DNA of 64,000 nt, taken from Paenibacillus sp. FSL H7-0357. GTDB taxonomy: Bacteria > Bacillota > Bacilli > Paenibacillales > Paenibacillaceae. Under the pieces are notes generated by a model. That model had not been told where the DNA came from. It saw nothing but the letters and a program-made list of their open reading frames with translations, and did not search any database. Shown here one piece after another: positions 60,714-64,000 of this stretch. Location of the stretch: positions 4,898,001 to 4,962,000 of the forward strand of contig NZ_CP009241.1 of assembly GCF_000758525.1 (NCBI RefSeq), given 5' to 3'. Within the stretch, counting starts at the first letter, position 1. Every line of letters begins with the position of its first letter. The position numbers and the translations under genes were made by a program.

Positions 60714-60745
60714 CGAAAAAAACAGCCTGCCGGAAAGGCAGACTG
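60714..60745 (-). terminator. Terminator of the BceAB-like operon
   Basis: CAG-CTGCC/GGCAG-CTG stem (60723-60745) with a GGAAA-type loop, followed on the minus strand by a run of seven to eight T. Confidence 0.82.
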
Positions 60746-60754
60746 CTGTAATTT

Positions 60755-62695
60755 CTATAACGATTCACGGATCACTCTCTTGTAAAAGAGCACCGACAGG
60801 AAGCCGAAGACCGAATACAGTATTGTATAGAACAGCATGACCAGGATCATCGGTGTAAGCATTTCAGTACCAAAGAAGAACCAGCCGGATTTGACAGCAA
60901 AGTAGCTATGGCTCAGGCCGATGACCAGCGGAATGCCGAAATTGAACAGCTGCTTGAATTGGATGCCGTGCAGAAGGTCGCTCTGGGTAAAGCCCAGTTT
61001 GCGCAGGATGGTATAACCGCCTTTTTCCTCCTCGCCTTCATCCATCTGCTTGAAGTAAAGAATACAGCCTGAGGTAATGAGGAAGGTCAGGCCCAGAAAC
61101 CCGACGATGAACATAATCATCCCCATATTACTCCGCTGGTTCATTTCGTACTCATGCTGGGAAAAGCTTGGCTCCTGCGGAGCCTGGTTCTCGTAAATTT
61201 GATTCGCGGTGTCCAATTTCGACCGGTCGGTAATTTCAATCCCATAATAATTCGCTACTTCTTTCTTTTTTTGCAGTTTGGGGTCGAGCACTTTAACCAG
61301 TTCCTGATAAACGGACTCATCCACCACGAATACTCCGGAGCCGGAGGCATAATAGACAGGCAGGGTAGGCTGTTTGGATACACCGCTCAGCTGCAGCTTA
61401 ATCGTCCCGCTTGAAGTCAGGAACCCAACCTCTCCGGTCTCTTTCAGTGTTATTAATTTTTCCAGAGCATTGCTGTAGCCCATGAGACGGGTCTCACCGG
61501 GTTCCAATTCTACACCTTCGATGCTGATGTCACTGACAACAGAGGTGGATAGGATGCGGTCCTCGGAAGCTGTGAACGGTGACACGTCCATAATTTGAGT
61601 GGCATCTACATCCACCCCAACCGGATAGATATCAATTTCCTTATACTTGATCTGCTCCTTATTGAGCGCTTGAATAAACTTCTCCTTCGCCTCGGTCCGG
61701 GCAAAGCCAAAATCATGCGGGGAACTTTCTTTGGCTGTCGCTTCCGCCGAATAATAGGAGATATAGCTTAAAGACAACAACCCGATGGCCAGTGCAGAAA
61801 CCGTCGTGATGATCGTCAAGAGCAGCGCGTTCGATTTCATCCGGAACATGATCGATGAGAGCGACAGTACCTCGTTGATAGACAGGTAACCCTTTTTGCT
61901 CTTGCGGATCGCGTTGAATACAAAGCTGACCGAACCTTTATAGAAGAGGTAGGTGCCGACAATGACTAAGCCGAGAACCAAGATCATGATGATCATTAAT
62001 TCGTTCATGGCATTGAACTTTCCGCCGAAAAGCTGGGTCGACAGATAATACCCCCCCGCAACAAATCCGATGCCTAGCAACCCCATGATAATCTCCCACA
62101 GCGACATTTTTTTAATCCGCTCCTGAGTCGTGGAAGTGACCCTGAACAGGGAAAGGATGCTCTGCCCTTTAATGAACACGTAGTTCATGATCATAATCAG
62201 CAGGTATATCGCGGCAAAAACGATCACGGTCTGCAGCAGCGCCTGCGTGGAGAAACGCAGCTTGGCCAATTCATCCACTTCAAGGATTTTGAACAAAATC
62301 ATCAATATCAGCCGGGACATCACAAATCCCGCACCAATTCCGATGATCATGGAACCGAAATACAGAATCAGGTTCTCCGCGCTGAGCAGTTTGAAGATTT
62401 TACCCTTGGTGAGTCCTATCAGCTGGAACAAGCCGATCTCCCGGCTGCGCCGTTTAATGAAAATCGTATTGGCATAGAGCAGGAAAATCGCAACAATGAC
62501 CACTAGCAGCACAGAAGAGGTGCCGATAGCTGCCCCACCCTTTACCGAACCTTTGACTTCGTCCATGGCCGGATCATATTTAAGGGTCACAAAGGAAAAA
62601 TACAACGCAACACCGAAGATCAAGGCAAAAACATAAAGATAATAATTTTTAATATTTTTTTTCAGATTGCGCAGAACGATATAATTCAGGCTCAT
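60755..62695 (-). CDS. Antimicrobial-peptide ABC transporter permease (BceB-like, FtsX family)
   Basis: 646 residues with ten membrane segments: first near 20, then groups at about 60-260, a large extracellular region (about 310-515) and three segments at the end (…[42 protein letters not shown]…). That FtsX block ([20 protein letters not shown] and [13 protein letters not shown]) is the BceB signature. Gives resistance to bacitracin-like peptides and can signal to a kinase. Overlaps the ATPase gene by 4 bases (ATGA). Confidence 0.93.
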   Translation of the reverse strand: MSLNYIVLRNLKKNIKNYYLYVFALIFGVALYFSFVTLKYDPAMDEVKGSVKGGAAIGTSSVLLVVIVAIFLLYANTIFIKRRSREIGLFQLIGLTKGKIFKLLSAENLILYFGSMIIGIGAGFVMSRLILMILFKILEVDELAKLRFSTQALLQTVIVFAAIYLLIMIMNYVFIKGQSILSLFRVTSTTQERIKKMSLWEIIMGLLGIGFVAGGYYLSTQLFGGKFNAMNELMIIMILVLGLVIVGTYLFYKGSVSFVFNAIRKSKKGYLSINEVLSLSSIMFRMKSNALLLTIITTVSALAIGLLSLSYISYYSAEATAKESSPHDFGFARTEAKEKFIQALNKEQIKYKEIDIYPVGVDVDATQIMDVSPFTASEDRILSTSVVSDISIEGVELEPGETRLMGYSNALEKLITLKETGEVGFLTSSGTIKLQLSGVSKQPTLPVYYASGSGVFVVDESVYQELVKVLDPKLQKKKEVANYYGIEITDRSKLDTANQIYENQAPQEPSFSQHEYEMNQRSNMGMIMFIVGFLGLTFLITSGCILYFKQMDEGEEEKGGYTILRKLGFTQSDLLHGIQFKQLFNFGIPLVIGLSHSYFAVKSGWFFFGTEMLTPMILVMLFYTILYSVFGFLSVLFYKRVIRESL

Positions 62696-63447
62696 TGCTG
62701 GACACCGCCCAATACGCCCTGAGTCTTGATAATGTCGTTGAAGAAGGACTGCCGGGACTCATCACCTTTATTCAGCTGCGTATAAATTTGCCCGTCACGG
62801 ATAAACACCACCCGGCTGCAATAGCTGGCCGCCACAGGATCATGCGTAACCATGACGATGGTCGCCTGGCGTTTGCTGTTCATGTCAGAAAGCTTGTTCA
62901 GCAGGTCAGAGGCCGACTTGGAATCCAGCGCCCCCGTAGGCTCATCTGCAAAAATGATGCTTGGGTCATGCACAAACGCCCTTGCCGCCGATGTCCGCTG
63001 CTTCTGCCCGCCGGATATTTCCGAGGGGTACTTATCCTTCAACTCGTAGATCCCCAGTTCGCCCGCTACCTGTTCGAACTTCTGATGGGCATCTTTCTTG
63101 GAAATACCTGTGATGGACAGCGGCAGCAGCACATTTTCTTTGACCGTCAGTGTATCCAGCAGGTTATATTCCTGAAAAATAAATCCGAGGTGATGCTTGC
63201 GGAATTCAGCCAGCTGTTTCTCCTTCATGCCCGTAAATTCCTTGCCTTCGATTTCGATCGTCCCCTGGCTTACGCGGTCAATGGAGGACAGCACGTTCAG
63301 CAGTGTCGTCTTCCCTGAACCGGACGCCCCCATAATGCCGACAAACTCGCCTTTATTTACTTGAAGGTCAATGCCTTTCAAGACCTCTTGTTTATTGAAT
63401 TTTTTTCCGTAGGTTTTGTAAATTTTATTAGCCTGCATAATGATCAT
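62692..63447 (-). CDS. Antimicrobial-peptide ABC transporter ATPase (BceA-like)
   Basis: 251 residues. Walker [11 protein letters not shown] loop [10 protein letters not shown], signature [14 protein letters not shown], Walker [17 protein letters not shown] loop [14 protein letters not shown]. The [10 protein letters not shown] signature with ARAFVHDP is typical of BceA/YxdL/PsdA. AAAGGAG supports the ATG at 63447. No BceRS-type kinase and regulator pair is adjacent. Confidence 0.94.
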   Translation of the reverse strand: MIIMQANKIYKTYGKKFNKQEVLKGIDLQVNKGEFVGIMGASGSGKTTLLNVLSSIDRVSQGTIEIEGKEFTGMKEKQLAEFRKHHLGFIFQEYNLLDTLTVKENVLLPLSITGISKKDAHQKFEQVAGELGIYELKDKYPSEISGGQKQRTSAARAFVHDPSIIFADEPTGALDSKSASDLLNKLSDMNSKRQATIVMVTHDPVAASYCSRVVFIRDGQIYTQLNKGDESRQSFFNDIIKTQGVLGGVQQ

Positions 63448-63528
63448 GTTCCACCCACTCCTTTTCTATAGTTCTATCATAAGCGGGATGTTTTTCTTTT
63501 TCCTGCGATTCGCCGAACAAAGTGAAGA

Positions 63529-63554
63529 GGCATGTGACATTGTTGTCACATGCC
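63529..63554 (-). terminator. Strong hairpin after the partial beta-propeller-like gene
   Basis: Perfect 11-bp stem GGCATGTGACA/TGTCACATGCC (63529-63539 and 63544-63554) with a TTGT loop. The minus strand continues CTCTTCACTTTG, only moderately T-rich, so it may be a terminator or an mRNA-stabilising hairpin. Confidence 0.55.
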
Positions 63555-63583
63555 CGATATCTCCTGAAAAGGCCCTGCCATTC

Positions 63584-64000
63584 TCAGAATGTATAGGCTG
63601 GACTTGCCGTATCCGCCCAAGCCAGCGTTCCATCCGGCATCCATCCGAGCAGCGTGCCCGCAGCCACAAATTCAAATGTCCGGTCAATACGATTGTATAC
63701 CCAAATAGTGCCGGTATTGGAGGCGTATGCCGCGAGCTTGCCATCTGGCGACCAACGGATCTTCGAGATAGCATAATAGTCCTGCTGGCCTTCATGCGCA
63801 AAAATATCCTCCACCACCTGATCCGTTAGCCGCTCATCCTGGACAATCGAGGACTTGCTGCTCCGGATGTCCAAAGCTATCCTGCCGAGCGGATTACTCT
63901 CTTCACTGTCTGCTGGGAGAATAAGCACGGAATTGTCCTCCCAAGTCAGTGGATAAACGAACAAGAAGCCATCGCTATGTGACATTGAGGCCGCATTTTC
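63584..64000 (-). CDS. C-terminal part of a WD40/TolB-like beta-propeller protein (partial at window end)
   Basis: At least 138 residues; the frame stays open to the window edge, so the N-terminus lies beyond 64000. Repeated blade-like stretches: YAISKIRWSPDGKLAAYASNTGTIWVYNRIDRTFEFVAAGTLLGWMPDGTLAW, with the SPDGK pattern of TolB/PD40 repeats. Probably an extracellular or anchored propeller. Function unknown. Confidence 0.7.
   Translation of the reverse strand, partial: ENAASMSHSDGFLFVYPLTWEDNSVLILPADSEESNPLGRIALDIRSSKSSIVQDERLTDQVVEDIFAHEGQQDYYAISKIRWSPDGKLAAYASNTGTIWVYNRIDRTFEFVAAGTLLGWMPDGTLAWADTASPAYTF

Noticed and set aside
60755..63447. BceAB-like transporter as partner of the two-component system at 37656-41027
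   Set aside because: The loci are 20 kb apart and that system has its own ABC genes. Cross-talk is possible but unsupported.
1..64000. CRISPR arrays, rRNA or tRNA genes, phage or plasmid replication genes
   Set aside because: Looked for regularly spaced repeats, tRNA-like cloverleaf ends and rRNA landmarks; none was recognised by eye. A tRNAscan and CRISPR search would settle it.

Overview
The window looks like chromosome of a low-to-mid GC, spore-forming Gram-positive of the Paenibacillus/Bacillus group. The signs are strong AGGAGG ribosome-binding sites, TTG and GTG starts, a YjcZ-type sporulation micro-protein, an LtaS-type lipoteichoic acid synthase, an rbsRKDACB operon in the Bacillus order, Lpl-type sugar ABC systems with a YesS-type AraC regulator, BceAB- and BcrA-like ABC transporters, and a Btr-like AraC/iron-binding regulator. 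No rRNA, tRNA or CRISPR array was seen. Assignments come from reading translated sequence and motifs; no database search was run.

Layout. 0.1-5 kb: YjcZ micro-protein, a decayed gene (806-1619), a YbaK-type deacylase, an isochorismatase-like hydrolase and SelO. 4.8-13.7 kb: an ADA-like deaminase, a CE2-like SGNH esterase, a CPBP protease, a GHKL/LytTR two-component pair, a MarR/PNPOx-like operon with a double palindromic operator, a DrrAB-like ABC exporter and an AAA ATPase. 13.8-15.3 kb: a Mef-like efflux pump preceded by an eight-residue leader peptide ending RLR. 15.7-21.4 kb: ribose operon with operator and promoter. 21.5-29 kb: hypotheticals, HxlR/quinone-reductase pair, ECF sigma/anti-sigma (DUF4179) pair, LysR/LysE pair. 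29.2-33 kb: LtaS, an alpha/beta hydrolase and a class 3 lipase. 33.4-37.2 kb: an iron module (Btr-like regulator, siderophore-binding lipoprotein, FhuF-like reductase) with Fur-like boxes. 37.2-41 kb: a two-component system with an ABC exporter whose ATPase is frameshifted near its 3' end.

41.1-43.1 kb: an SMI1/KNR4 protein, then a complete IS3-family element (about 1300 bp, 3-bp target duplication) sitting in the loop of an older terminator hairpin. 43.1-49.4 kb: an eight-gene operon combining two GNAT acetyltransferases, a cystine-type ABC importer and three tandem Xi-class glutathionyl-hydroquinone-reductase paralogues, which suggests import and breakdown of a thiol conjugate. 50.5-60.4 kb: a carbohydrate operon (solute-binding protein, two permeases, an unrecognised 566-residue protein, ROK kinase, MFS carrier, membrane AraC regulator). 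60.7-63.4 kb: BceAB-like transporter. The window ends inside a gene with a WD40/TolB-like stretch.

Most notable: the macrolide-type leader peptide, the IS in a terminator loop, the triple-GST thiol operon, and two broken genes whose lesions can be read base by base.
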